A stretch of DNA of 64,000 nucleotides from positions 1 through 64,000 of the forward strand of contig JAUSLV010000004.1 of NCBI GenBank assembly GCA_030645495.1, written 5' to 3'. A program made the position numbers and the translations under genes. The DNA is from Actinomycetota bacterium (GTDB lineage Bacteria > Actinomycetota > Acidimicrobiia > Acidimicrobiales > Ilumatobacteraceae). The notes beneath the pieces are model-generated. The model was not told where the DNA came from. It was given only the letters and a program-made list of their open reading frames with translations, and did not search any database. Positions 22,952-30,905 of the stretch are shown in pieces; position 1 is the stretch's first letter; every line of letters starts with the position of its first letter.

Positions 22952-23938
22952 TCAGGCGGGCAGCATCCCGACGGCGGTCGTGGCCCGCGCGAGTGTGGCC
23001 GCAGCCACCGTCCGGGCCTTGCCGGCGCCCTTGCGCAGCAACGACTGCAGCTCGCCGCGGTCGGTCATCAGCTCGTGGTAGCGGGCCTGGATCGGCCGCA
23101 ACAGTTCGATCACGGCTTCGCCGGTGTCGGTCTTCAGCGGCCCGTACTGGGTGTACGTGCCCGCCAGCGCCTCGGGTGCCTCGCCGGTGCATGCGGACAG
23201 GATCTCCAGCAAGTTGCTGATGCCGGGCTTCTGTTCGCGATCGAAAAGCACCTCGGTGTCGCTGTCGGTGACGGCGCGCTTGAACTTCTTCAGGATCACG
23301 CTCGGTTCGTCGAGCATGTTGATCAGGCCTGCGTCGCTGCCCGAGCTCTTGCTCATTTTCGACGTGGGGTCCTGCAGGTCCATCACGCGAGCACCGGCCT
23401 TGGGCATGACGGCCTTGGGCAGCACGAACACGTCGCCGAAGCGGTGGTTGAAGCGCAGCGCGATGTCGCGGGTGATCTCCACGTGCTGTCGCTGGTCTTC
23501 ACCCACGGGCACCTCGTCGGTGTCGTACAGCAGGATGTCGGCAGCCTGCAGTGCCGGGTAGGTGAACAGCCCGGCGGACACGAAATCGTGTTCGCGCTTG
23601 GCCGACTTGTCCTTGAACTGGGTCATCCGGCTGAGCTCGCCGAAGCTGACGGTGCACTCCATCATCCAACCCAGCACGCTGTGCTCGGTGACGTGGCTCT
23701 GCACGAACACCGTGGCGACGTCGGGGTCGAGCCCGACGGCGAACAGCATCGCCGCCAGCTCGAGCGACGATCGGCCCACCACGCCCGGCGTGTCGGTGAT
23801 CGTGAGCGCATGGAGGTCGACGATGCCGTGGAACGCGTCCTTCTCGTGCTGGCCGATCACCCAGTTGCGCAGGGCACCGAGGTAGTTACCGAGATGTACG
23901 TCGCCGGTGGGCTGGATGCAGGAAAGCACGCGAGTCAC
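22952..23938 (-). CDS. trpS: Tryptophanyl-tRNA synthetase
   Basis: 328 residues, the usual size of bacterial TrpS, which charges tRNA-Trp. The class I HIGH-type motif is PTGDVHLGNYLG near 10-21. The KMSKS loop is DPTSKMSKSSGSD near 190. Other family blocks are VGEDQRQHVEITRDIA and FVSAGLFTYPALQAADILLY. Start is GTG 23938, six bases after minus-strand tagcct, so it is probably leaderless. It is on the opposite strand to the surrounding operon and divergent from scpA. Confidence 0.96.
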   Translation of the reverse strand: MTRVLSCIQPTGDVHLGNYLGALRNWVIGQHEKDAFHGIVDLHALTITDTPGVVGRSSLELAAMLFAVGLDPDVATVFVQSHVTEHSVLGWMMECTVSFGELSRMTQFKDKSAKREHDFVSAGLFTYPALQAADILLYDTDEVPVGEDQRQHVEITRDIALRFNHRFGDVFVLPKAVMPKAGARVMDLQDPTSKMSKSSGSDAGLINMLDEPSVILKKFKRAVTDSDTEVLFDREQKPGISNLLEILSACTGEAPEALAGTYTQYGPLKTDTGEAVIELLRPIQARYHELMTDRGELQSLLRKGAGKARTVAAATLARATTAVGMLPA

Positions 23939-23944
23939 GGCGGC

Positions 23945-23950
23945 AGGCTA
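23945..23950 (-). promoter_or_regulatory. Leaderless-type -10 element for trpS
   Basis: Minus-strand tagcct ends six bases before the GTG at 23938; no ribosome-binding site between them. Confidence 0.45.
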
Positions 23951-23989
23951 CCGGTGGGTACGGCCGGGGCCGAAGCGCATTCCAGCAGA

Positions 23990-23995
23990 TACCAT
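23990..23995 (+). promoter_or_regulatory. Leaderless-type -10 element for scpA
   Basis: taccat ends eight bases before the ATG at 24004, in the 65-base divergent gap with trpS. No Shine-Dalgarno sequence is visible. Confidence 0.45.
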
Positions 23996-24003
23996 CGCGG
24001 GCC

Positions 24004-24783
24004 ATGGCCGTCGACGTCACCACCTCCGTCTACGAGGGCCCGTTCGACCTGCTGTTGCACCTGATCCTGAAAGAACAGGTCGACATCTACGAGGTGTCGC
24101 TCAGCCGCATCGTGGACGCCTACCTCGAAGAGATCGAGCGGCTGCAGTCGATCGACCTCGATCTGGCCACCGAGTTCTTGCTGATCGCCTCAACGCTGGT
24201 CGAGCTGAAGGCGCGCCGGCTGTTGCCCGGTCGCGACGACATCGATCTCGACGACGAACTGGCGTTGTGGGAGGAGCGCGATCTGCTGCTCGCCCGGTTG
24301 CTCGAGTGCAAGACGTTCAAGGACGTTGCCGGCGTGTTCAGCCGCCTTGCCGACGAGGCCGACCACTCGTTCCCACGTGCCGCCGGTGCCGACGAACGCT
24401 TCGCCGAGCTGATGCCCGACCTGATGGAAGGCGTCACGCCGCAGCGCCTGCACCGGGCGTTCATGAAGGCCACCACGCCGAAGCCCACGCCGCGGATCGA
24501 CTTGTTCCACGTGGCGCCGGTGCGGATCAGCGTTGCCGACGCGGTCGCCGAACTGGTCGACGAGCTGCCGCGCGTGGGGCGCATCTCGTTCCGCCGCCTC
24601 ACCAGCGGGCTGGTCGAGCGGCTCGAGGTGATCGTGCGCTTCCTCGCGCTGCTCGAGATGTTCAAGCAGGGTGTGATCGACCTCGACCAGGCCGAGCGCT
24701 TCGGCGATATCGACATCGTCTGGATCGGTGGCGACGGCACCACCAGCTTCGACGACCTCCCGATCGACGACTACGAAGGATGA
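24004..24783 (+). CDS. scpA: Segregation and condensation protein A
   Basis: 259 residues, the kleisin of the SMC-ScpAB condensin complex. The start VYEGPFDLLLHLILKEQVDIYEV is diagnostic, followed by DLATEFLLIASTLVELKARRLLP. The C-terminal winged helix, with FLALLEMFKQGVIDLDQAERFGDI, binds the SMC head. ATG 24004 follows a -10-like taccat by eight bases; scpB overlaps by ATGA. The scpA-scpB-rluB order is ancient in Gram-positive bacteria. Confidence 0.96.
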   Translation: MAVDVTTSVYEGPFDLLLHLILKEQVDIYEVSLSRIVDAYLEEIERLQSIDLDLATEFLLIASTLVELKARRLLPGRDDIDLDDELALWEERDLLLARLLECKTFKDVAGVFSRLADEADHSFPRAAGADERFAELMPDLMEGVTPQRLHRAFMKATTPKPTPRIDLFHVAPVRISVADAVAELVDELPRVGRISFRRLTSGLVERLEVIVRFLALLEMFKQGVIDLDQAERFGDIDIVWIGGDGTTSFDDLPIDDYEG

Positions 24784-25403
24784 GTTCCGTGTCCGCTCCA
24801 CTCCCCGGCCAGCCCAACCCGCTCGATGCCGAGACCGTGCGCGCCATCGAGGCGATCATCTTGGTGGCGGTCGAGCCGGTGCCCAGCGAGACGTTGGCCC
24901 AGCTGCTTGAGCAGCCGGTGGTGCTCATCGAGCGCCTGTGCGCCGAGCTGGCCGACGCGTATGCCGAGGCCGGCCACGGTTTCCAGCTGATGAAGGTGGC
25001 CGGCGGCTGGCGCTACCAGACGCACCCCGAATTGTCGCCGTATGTCGAGCGGTTCCTGCTCGACGGCCAGCGAGCCCGCATGAGTGGCGCCGCGCTCGAG
25101 ACGTTGGCGATCATCGCCTACAAGCAGCCGCTGTCACGGGCACAGATCGGCAGCATCCGTGGCGTCGACCCCGATGGCGTGTTGCGCACGCTGCAGGCGC
25201 GCGGGTACGTCACCGAAGTGGGCCGCGACAGCGGCCCCGGCCAAGCGGTCCTGTTCGGCACGACGCCTTCGTTCCTGGAGAAGCTGGGTGTCAACAGCCT
25301 CGCCGACCTGCCGCCGATCGCCGAGTTCGTGCCCTCCGCCGACGTGGTCGAGGCGCTCGAGCAGGGGCTGCGGATCGATCCGCCGGCCGAGCAGCGTGCC
25401 TGA
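24780..25403 (+). CDS. scpB: Segregation and condensation protein B
   Basis: 207 residues. The two winged-helix domains of ScpB can be traced: IEAIILVAVEPVPSETLAQLL near 20-45 and RMSGAALETLAIIAYKQPLSRAQI near 105, the signature stretch, followed by IRGVDPDGVLRTLQARGYV. ScpB dimers bind ScpA within the SMC condensin. ATG 24780 overlaps the scpA stop; the rluB GTG lies inside its last codons, so the three genes form one translational unit. Confidence 0.95.
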   Translation: MSSVSAPLPGQPNPLDAETVRAIEAIILVAVEPVPSETLAQLLEQPVVLIERLCAELADAYAEAGHGFQLMKVAGGWRYQTHPELSPYVERFLLDGQRARMSGAALETLAIIAYKQPLSRAQIGSIRGVDPDGVLRTLQARGYVTEVGRDSGPGQAVLFGTTPSFLEKLGVNSLADLPPIAEFVPSADVVEALEQGLRIDPPAEQRA

Positions 25404-26208
25404 CACCCCCGGCGGGCCCAGCCGCCGCCGCGGGGTCGAACCACCGCTGTGGGAGCAATGGGCCGCTCAGTCCGCGGAGTTGCCACAGGGCGAGCGGCTG
25501 CAGAAGGTGCTGGCCGTGCGCGGCTGGGGCAGCCGGCGTGTGTGCGAGGACATGATCAGCGAGGGCCGCGTCACCGTGAACGGCGAAGTGGCGGTGCTGG
25601 GGCGGCGCGTCGACACCGAGCGCGACACGGTGGAGGTGGATGGCGTGCCCATCGGCCTGAAGCCGGGCCTGGTCTACTACCTGCTCAACAAGCCGACGGG
25701 TGTGGTCACGACGGCGCACGACCCGCAAGGGCGGCCGACGGTCGTGGAACTGGTGCCCGACGAACCGCGGGTGTATCCGGTGGGCCGCCTCGACCAGGGC
25801 ACCGAGGGGCTGTTGCTGCTCACCAACGACGGTGATCTTGCGCATCGCCTGGCTCATCCCAGCCACGGTGTGGAGAAGGAGTATCTCGCCGAGGTGGAAG
25901 GCCACCCGGGTGGGGGAGCGGTGCGGCGCCTCCGCGAGGGGATCGAGCTGGAAGACGGCCTCACCGCCCCGGCGAAGGTGTCGCAGCCCAGTCCAGGGGT
26001 GCTGCGGATCACGATCCACGAGGGTCGTAACCGTCAGGTGCGGCGGATGTGCGAGGCCGTCGGGCACCCGGTGCAGCGCCTCATCCGAGTGCGCATCGGG
26101 CCGCTGCGCGACGCTCAGCTGGCACCCGGCCAGTGGCGCGAACTCACACAGGCGGAGGTTCGCGCGCTGGTGGAATCTGCCTCTGGCGACACCCGACCGG
26201 TACGCTGA
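25396..26208 (+). CDS. rluB: 23S rRNA pseudouridine synthase, RluB type
   Basis: 270 residues. An S4 domain (about 33-95: RLQKVLAVRGWGSRRVCEDM) precedes an RsuA/RluB-type pseudouridine synthase domain. The catalytic Asp is in GRLDQGTEGLLLLTNDG. Other family blocks are LLNKPTGVVTT, EKEYLAEVEG and EGRNRQVRRMCEAVGHPV. RluB-type enzymes modify helix 89 of 23S rRNA; RsuA-type specificity for 16S cannot be fully excluded. GTG 25396 lies inside the scpB end (eight-base overlap). A Pro/Arg/Gly-rich stretch at the N-terminus precedes the S4 domain. Confidence 0.92.
   Translation: MPDTPGGPSRRRGVEPPLWEQWAAQSAELPQGERLQKVLAVRGWGSRRVCEDMISEGRVTVNGEVAVLGRRVDTERDTVEVDGVPIGLKPGLVYYLLNKPTGVVTTAHDPQGRPTVVELVPDEPRVYPVGRLDQGTEGLLLLTNDGDLAHRLAHPSHGVEKEYLAEVEGHPGGGAVRRLREGIELEDGLTAPAKVSQPSPGVLRITIHEGRNRQVRRMCEAVGHPVQRLIRVRIGPLRDAQLAPGQWRELTQAEVRALVESASGDTRPVR
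26201..26206 (+). promoter_or_regulatory. Leaderless-type -10 element for tyrA
   Basis: tacgct ends eight bases before the GTG at 26215 and overlaps the final codons of rluB. It may separate the aromatic amino-acid genes from scpAB-rluB. Confidence 0.45.
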
Positions 26209-26214
26209 TCCGCC

Positions 26215-27279
26215 GTGTCCACGGCGCGTCGAGCGAACATCTCAGGCCTTGGCCTCATCGGCGGTTCCATCGCTCGCGCCCTCACCGATAGGGGCTGGCA
26301 CGTCAGCGGCGACGACCAGCTCGCCGATCGCATGGACCGCGCTGTGGCGATGGGCCTGATCTGCCAGACCGGCCTCGATCCGGACGCCGAGATCACGTTC
26401 GTCGCCACGCCGGTGCTCACCCTCGTCGGCCAGGTGCAGCGAGCGTTGTCGGCCACGAAGGGCGTGGTCACCGATGTCGGCAGCGTGAAGGGCCCGCTGG
26501 CGGCAGCCATCGACGATCCCCGGTTCATCGGTGGCCACCCGATGGCGGGTAGTGAGCTGGAAGGTCTCGACGGCGCCGACGGCAGCATGTTCGAGGGTGC
26601 CGTGTGGGTGCTCACGCCCAGCAGCAGCACCGCCGACAGCACGTTCTCCGAGGTCGCCTCGATCGTGGCCGACCTGGGGGCCGACGTCGTCGCGCTTCCC
26701 GCGGACCGCCACGATCAGGTGGTGGCGGTCATCAGCCATGTGCCGCACCTCACGGCGGCAACGCTGATGGGGTTGGCCTCCGATCGGGCCGAAGAGCACG
26801 CAGCACTGCTACGCCTCGCGGCCGGCGGGTTTCGCGACATGACCCGTATCGCCAGCGGCCATCCTGCGATCTGGCTCGACATCTGTGCCGAGAACCGCAC
26901 GGCCATCCTGTCCGCACTCGACGGGCTGATCGATGGTTTGGGTGCGATGCGGCGTGTCGTCGACACCGACGACCGGGCCGAGCTGCAGCGGCGCCTGGCC
27001 AAGGCGCGCGATGCGCGATCGAACCTGCCCAGCCGCGTCAACCAGCCGAGCGACCTCGCCGAGGTGCGCATCCCCATTCCCGACCGCCCGGGTGCGGCCG
27101 CCGAGGTGTTTACGCTCGCGGCCGAGTTGGGGGTCAACATCGACAGCTTCGAGGTGGTGCACAGCGCCGAGGGCAACCGTGGTGTCGCGGTCGTGCTCGT
27201 GGATGCCGCGATGGCCGACATGTATCGAGGCGGCCTGCTGGCTCGCGGGTACCGCCCTGCCGTGCAGCGGTTGAGCTGA
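26215..27279 (+). CDS. tyrA: Prephenate dehydrogenase with ACT domain
   Basis: 354 residues. The NAD-binding start is ISGLGLIGGSIARALTDRG; catalytic blocks include VTDVGSVKGPLAAA, FIGGHPMAGSELEG, VISHVPHLTAATLMG and GGFRDMTRIASGHP, which carry the family His and Arg. Residues about 280-345 form an ACT-like domain (RIPIPDRPGAAAEVFTLAAEL) for allosteric control, probably by tyrosine. It converts prephenate to 4-hydroxyphenylpyruvate. GTG 26215 is six bases after the rluB stop; aroA follows two bases after its own stop. Confidence 0.93.
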   Translation: MSTARRANISGLGLIGGSIARALTDRGWHVSGDDQLADRMDRAVAMGLICQTGLDPDAEITFVATPVLTLVGQVQRALSATKGVVTDVGSVKGPLAAAIDDPRFIGGHPMAGSELEGLDGADGSMFEGAVWVLTPSSSTADSTFSEVASIVADLGADVVALPADRHDQVVAVISHVPHLTAATLMGLASDRAEEHAALLRLAAGGFRDMTRIASGHPAIWLDICAENRTAILSALDGLIDGLGAMRRVVDTDDRAELQRRLAKARDARSNLPSRVNQPSDLAEVRIPIPDRPGAAAEVFTLAAELGVNIDSFEVVHSAEGNRGVAVVLVDAAMADMYRGGLLARGYRPAVQRLS

Positions 27280-27281
27280 CC

Positions 27282-28565
27282 ATGCACGTGTATCGCGTCG
27301 CTCCGTTGGGCGCCCCCCTCGACGCCGTCGTCGAGGTGCCTGGGTCGAAGAGCATCGCCAACCGTGCACTGGTCTGTGCCGCGCTGGCCGATGGCGAATC
27401 TACGCTGCGCGGCGTGCCGGGCGGCGACGACACCGAGGCGCTGCTCGATTGCCTGCAGGTGCTCGGGCTGCACGTCGAGCGTGGCGAGGCGGAGGCCGGC
27501 AACAGCGTCGTGCGTCTCGTCGGCGGTGTCGCTTCGTTCCGTCGCGGGCCGCTGACGCTGCCATGTCGTCTTGCCGGCACCACCTCGCGGTTCGTCACCG
27601 CGCTCGCCGCGCTCGGCCCGGGGCCCTACGTGATCGACGGTCATCCGCCGCTGCGGTCGCGTCCGATGGCCCCGCTGCACGACGCGCTCGGTGCGCTGGG
27701 CGTGCGGGTGCACGCAGGCGAGGGGTGGGGCCACCTCCCGGTCAGCGTCCAGGGGCCGATCGACGCATCGGTGGAGGAGGTGTCGCTGCGGGGCGACGTC
27801 AGCAGCCAGTACCTCACGGCGCTGATGCTCATCGCCCCGTACTGCCCGCGAGGACTGCGGCTGGTGCTCACCACGCCGCTGGTGTCGCGGCCCTATGTGC
27901 TGATCACCGCCGCGGTGATGGCGTCCTTCGGCGTGCCTGACGTCGAAGTCGGAGATCAGGTGATCACCGTGCCCTCTGGTCGCTACACCCCGTGTGACTA
28001 CACCGTCGAACCCGACGCGAGCTCAGCGAGTTACCCACTGGCCGCGGCGGCGATCTGCGGCGGTCGCGTGCATGTTCCCGGCCTGACGAACACCTCGCTG
28101 CAGGGTGACGCAGCGTTCTGCCACGTGCTGGCGCAGATGGGCTGCGTCGTCGAGCAAGACGGCTCGGGCACCACTGTCTCGCGTCACGGAGAAGTACGCG
28201 GCATCGAGATCGAGATGGCCGATCTCTCCGACCTGGTGCCCACGCTCGCCGCGGTTGGGGTGTTCGCACAGGACCCGGTGATCATCCGTGGCGTGGGGTT
28301 CATCCGCAGCAAGGAGAGCGATCGGCTGTCCGACCTGTGCGCCGAGTTGCGCAAGGCAGGCGTGGCTGCCACCGACAACTCCGACGGGCTGATGGTCATC
28401 CCCAGCACACCCCATACGGCTACCCTTGGCACCCATCACGATCATCGGTTGGCAATGGCCTTCGCACTCGTCGGGCTGGGTGCGAGCGGCATCGTCATCG
28501 AGGATCCCGATGTCGTCAGCAAGAGTTGGCCCGAGTTCTGGGGCATGATCGAGGGATTGCGATGA
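27282..28565 (+). CDS. aroA: 3-phosphoshikimate 1-carboxyvinyltransferase (EPSP synthase)
   Basis: 427 residues, standard length. The shikimate-3-phosphate site begins VPGSKSIANRALVCAALADG; other blocks are LAGTTSRFVTALAAL, DVSSQYLTALMLIAPY, VEPDASSASYPLAAAAI and FIRSKESDRLSDLCAELRKAG. It joins phosphoenolpyruvate to shikimate-3-phosphate. The phosphoenolpyruvate-site stretch reads LAGTTSR rather than the LGNAGTAxR of class I enzymes, so it is nearer the class II/other actinobacterial forms. ATG 27282; its TGA overlaps the ATG of the HAD gene, linking aromatic biosynthesis to the arabinose genes downstream. Confidence 0.94.
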   Translation: MHVYRVAPLGAPLDAVVEVPGSKSIANRALVCAALADGESTLRGVPGGDDTEALLDCLQVLGLHVERGEAEAGNSVVRLVGGVASFRRGPLTLPCRLAGTTSRFVTALAALGPGPYVIDGHPPLRSRPMAPLHDALGALGVRVHAGEGWGHLPVSVQGPIDASVEEVSLRGDVSSQYLTALMLIAPYCPRGLRLVLTTPLVSRPYVLITAAVMASFGVPDVEVGDQVITVPSGRYTPCDYTVEPDASSASYPLAAAAICGGRVHVPGLTNTSLQGDAAFCHVLAQMGCVVEQDGSGTTVSRHGEVRGIEIEMADLSDLVPTLAAVGVFAQDPVIIRGVGFIRSKESDRLSDLCAELRKAGVAATDNSDGLMVIPSTPHTATLGTHHDHRLAMAFALVGLGASGIVIEDPDVVSKSWPEFWGMIEGLR

Positions 28566-29218
28566 CGCAGCACGAGATGATCGGTGAGCACGAGGTGGTC
28601 GCGGCATTCGATGTCGACGGAACGCTCACCGTCCGCGACTGCGTGCGCCCCTTCCTGCTGCGCGTCGGTGGCTGGCGCGGCGTGATCACCGCGCTGCTGC
28701 GCAAGCCGCGGGCGTCGATGGTGGCTGCGGCCCATCGCGATCGCGACCGGTTCAAGGAACTGATCGTCGGTGGCGTGCTCCGTGGTCGCAAGGTGCAGCA
28801 GGTGGAAGACCTCGGCGAAGAGTTCGCCGCGCAGGTGGCCGAAGGGTGGTTGCGGGCCGACACGATCGAGCGCCTGCGCTGGCACCAGCGCGCTGGCCAT
28901 CGAATCGTGCTTGTGTCCGCGTCGCTGGGGCCGTACCTGCGACCGCTTGGCCGCCGGCTGGGTGTCGACGACGTGTTGTGCGCCGAGCCGCTCACCAAGG
29001 GCGACGAGTTCGGCGATGGCCTCGACGGAGTGAACTGTCGCCGCGCGGAAAAGGTGCGTCGGCTCGATGCCTGGCTGAAGTCGCGGCGCATCGAGAATGC
29101 CACGGTGTGGGCCTACGGAGACAGTGATGGCGACATCGAGCTGTTGGCCCGCGCCGATCACCCGCTGCTGGTGAAAGACACCGTCGTGTCGGCAGTGCCC
29201 GTCGGGTTCGATTCGTGA
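28562..29218 (+). CDS. HAD-IB phosphatase, candidate decaprenylphosphoryl-phosphoribose phosphatase
   Basis: 218 residues of the SerB-like HAD subfamily IB: AFDVDGTLTVRDC at about 15-27, VLVSASLGPYLRPLG (motif II), Lys in AEKVRRLDAWL (motif III) and WAYGDSDGDIELLARAD (motif IV). Overlaps on both sides (ATGA with aroA, GTGA with the prenyltransferase) place it in the DPA pathway. That pathway needs a phosphatase to turn decaprenylphosphoryl-5-phosphoribose into decaprenylphosphoryl-ribose. In mycobacteria a PAP2 protein (Rv3807c) is the candidate; here this HAD protein is the obvious one. HAD-UbiA pairs and fusions are known elsewhere. Family call is firm; the substrate is inference. Confidence 0.8.
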   Translation: MTQHEMIGEHEVVAAFDVDGTLTVRDCVRPFLLRVGGWRGVITALLRKPRASMVAAAHRDRDRFKELIVGGVLRGRKVQQVEDLGEEFAAQVAEGWLRADTIERLRWHQRAGHRIVLVSASLGPYLRPLGRRLGVDDVLCAEPLTKGDEFGDGLDGVNCRRAEKVRRLDAWLKSRRIENATVWAYGDSDGDIELLARADHPLLVKDTVVSAVPVGFDS

Positions 29219-30081
29219 TCAAAGCACTGCTGAACGAAGCGCGGCCGAAGCAGTGGGCCAAGAACGTCCTGGTGTTCGCCGCCCCCGGTGCCGCCGGTGC
29301 GCTCGACAACTGGCACTTCCTGTGGCGCTGCCTTGCCACGTTCGTGGCGTTCTGCCTCGTCAGCAGCGGCACGTACTACTGGAACGACATCCACGATGTT
29401 GAAGCCGACCGGAACCATCCCAAGAAGTCGCAGCGTCCGATCGCCGCCGGCATCATCTCGTTGCGCGTCGCCAAGGCCGTCGCCACCGTGCTGCTCGCGG
29501 CCGGAATCGCGCTGGCGTTCGTACTCGGCTGGAAGCTCGGCCTGGTGGTGATCGGGTACGTGACGCTCACCACGCTGTACAGCATCGCGCTGAAGCATGT
29601 GGCGGTGATCGATTTGGTGGTGGTGGCCAGCGGGTTCGTGCTGCGGGCCATCGCCGGCGCCGTGGTCGACGACGTGCCGATGAGCATGTGGTTCGTGCTG
29701 TGCACTTCGTTCGGCTCGCTGTTCATCGTCACCGGCAAGCGCTATGCGGAGCTGCGCGAGATGGAAGGCCAGACATCCACTCGCCTCACGCTCGAGGACT
29801 ACACGCCCAGGTTCTTGCAGATGGTGTTGTCGGTGAGCATCGGCGCAACGTTGGTCACCTACTGCCAGTGGGCCTTCGAGGGCCGTGAGGTGTCGGGAAG
29901 CTCGTGGCCGTTCTACGAGTTGTCGATCATCCCGATGGCCACCGCATTGTTGCGTTACGCCCTGATCATCGAGCAGGGACATGGTGCCGCACCGGAGGAA
30001 GTGTTCTTGGCGGATCGTTGGTTGCAGGTCCTCGGCGTCGTGTGGGTCGTCGTGTTCGGATTAGGGGTGTACATCGCATGA
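29215..30081 (+). CDS. ubiA: Decaprenyl-phosphate phosphoribosyltransferase (UbiA family)
   Basis: 288 residues with about eight or nine membrane spans. It resembles Rv3806c along its length: RPKQWAKNVLVFAAP at the start, the Asp-rich loop NDIHDVEADRNHPKKSQRP, LKHVAVIDLVVVASGFVLRA and SLFIVTGKRYAELREMEG, with the second acidic/basic loop. Such enzymes transfer 5-phosphoribose from PRPP to decaprenyl phosphate, the first committed step to decaprenyl-phospho-arabinose. GTG 29215 overlaps the HAD stop and ATGA joins it to the methyltransferase. Lipid chain length cannot be read from sequence. Confidence 0.93.
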   Translation: MIKALLNEARPKQWAKNVLVFAAPGAAGALDNWHFLWRCLATFVAFCLVSSGTYYWNDIHDVEADRNHPKKSQRPIAAGIISLRVAKAVATVLLAAGIALAFVLGWKLGLVVIGYVTLTTLYSIALKHVAVIDLVVVASGFVLRAIAGAVVDDVPMSMWFVLCTSFGSLFIVTGKRYAELREMEGQTSTRLTLEDYTPRFLQMVLSVSIGATLVTYCQWAFEGREVSGSSWPFYELSIIPMATALLRYALIIEQGHGAAPEEVFLADRWLQVLGVVWVVVFGLGVYIA

Positions 30082-30830
30082 GTGAAATTCGTTCGTTCGA
30101 CCAGCTGCTGGCTGCCGTGGAAGGCGTCGACGGCTGGATGAGCCCCGACCAGGCCGAACGCCTGTACCGGGCCGCGCAGGGGGCCAGGGAGGGTGACACG
30201 ATCGTGGAGATCGGCAGCTTCCGCGGGCGCAGCACGGTGATCCTGGCCGGTGCCGCTCGCGCGGGGGTGAACGTGATCGCGATCGATCCGCATGCGGGCA
30301 ATGACCGCGGCCCGCAGGAGTTCGAGGGCTACGTGCAGGAGGCCAGCGAGGACAACCAGGTGTTCAACGCCAACCTCGCCGCCGCCGGAGTGGCGGACAA
30401 GGTGCGTCATGTGCGGGCCTTCAGCGATGCGGCGCACTCCGACGTGCAGGGAGAGATCTCGGTGCTCTACATCGACGGTGCCCACCGCTACCGGCCGGCC
30501 CGCACCGACATCCGCGACTGGGGAGCGCGCGTTCAGTCGGGCGGCACGATGCTGATCCACGACTCGTTCTCGTCGTTGGGTGTCACCGGCGCGATCCTGC
30601 GCGAGCTGGCCTTCGGCACGCGCTTCCGTTACGTGGGCCGCGCGCGCTCGATGACCGAATACCGCGCCGACCTCGACGGCAGCCTGGGTTCGCGTGCGGC
30701 CAACACCGGCAAGCAGTTGCTGCAGCTGCCGTGGTTCGTGAAGAACCTGCTGGTGAAGGTGATGATCTCCGCCAAGCTGGGTGGGCTGATGAAGAAGGTC
30801 ACCGGCCGCGACCCCGAGTGGCCGTACTGA
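30078..30830 (+). CDS. Class I SAM-dependent methyltransferase
   Basis: 250 residues. Rossmann methyltransferase motifs: TIVEIGSFRGRSTVILAGAA (SAM glycine loop), VNVIAIDPHAGND (acidic end of beta 2), and VLYIDGAHRYRPARTDIRDW followed by GGTMLIHDSFSS, as in the Methyltransf_24 group, which modifies small molecules or sugars. The last 50 residues are basic and hydrophobic (LPWFVKNLLVKVMISAKLGG), perhaps a membrane-surface anchor. It lies between the prenyltransferase (ATGA overlap) and dprE1, although the known DPA pathway has no methylation step. The acceptor is unknown. Confidence 0.83.
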   Translation: MSEIRSFDQLLAAVEGVDGWMSPDQAERLYRAAQGAREGDTIVEIGSFRGRSTVILAGAARAGVNVIAIDPHAGNDRGPQEFEGYVQEASEDNQVFNANLAAAGVADKVRHVRAFSDAAHSDVQGEISVLYIDGAHRYRPARTDIRDWGARVQSGGTMLIHDSFSSLGVTGAILRELAFGTRFRYVGRARSMTEYRADLDGSLGSRAANTGKQLLQLPWFVKNLLVKVMISAKLGGLMKKVTGRDPEWPY

Positions 30831-30890
30831 CCTTGCCGTTCTCGCGCACGCGTTCCACCGTGGCACCTGAGGCGCGTGAGGGGGCATGGG

Positions 30891-30896
30891 TACACT
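30891..30896 (+). promoter_or_regulatory. -10 element upstream of dprE1
   Basis: tacact ends nine bases before the GTG at 30906, in the 75-base gap after the methyltransferase gene. No Shine-Dalgarno sequence precedes the GTG, so dprE1-dprE2 may have a leaderless promoter of their own. Confidence 0.45.
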
Positions 30897-30905
30897 GGCG
30901 CTGCT

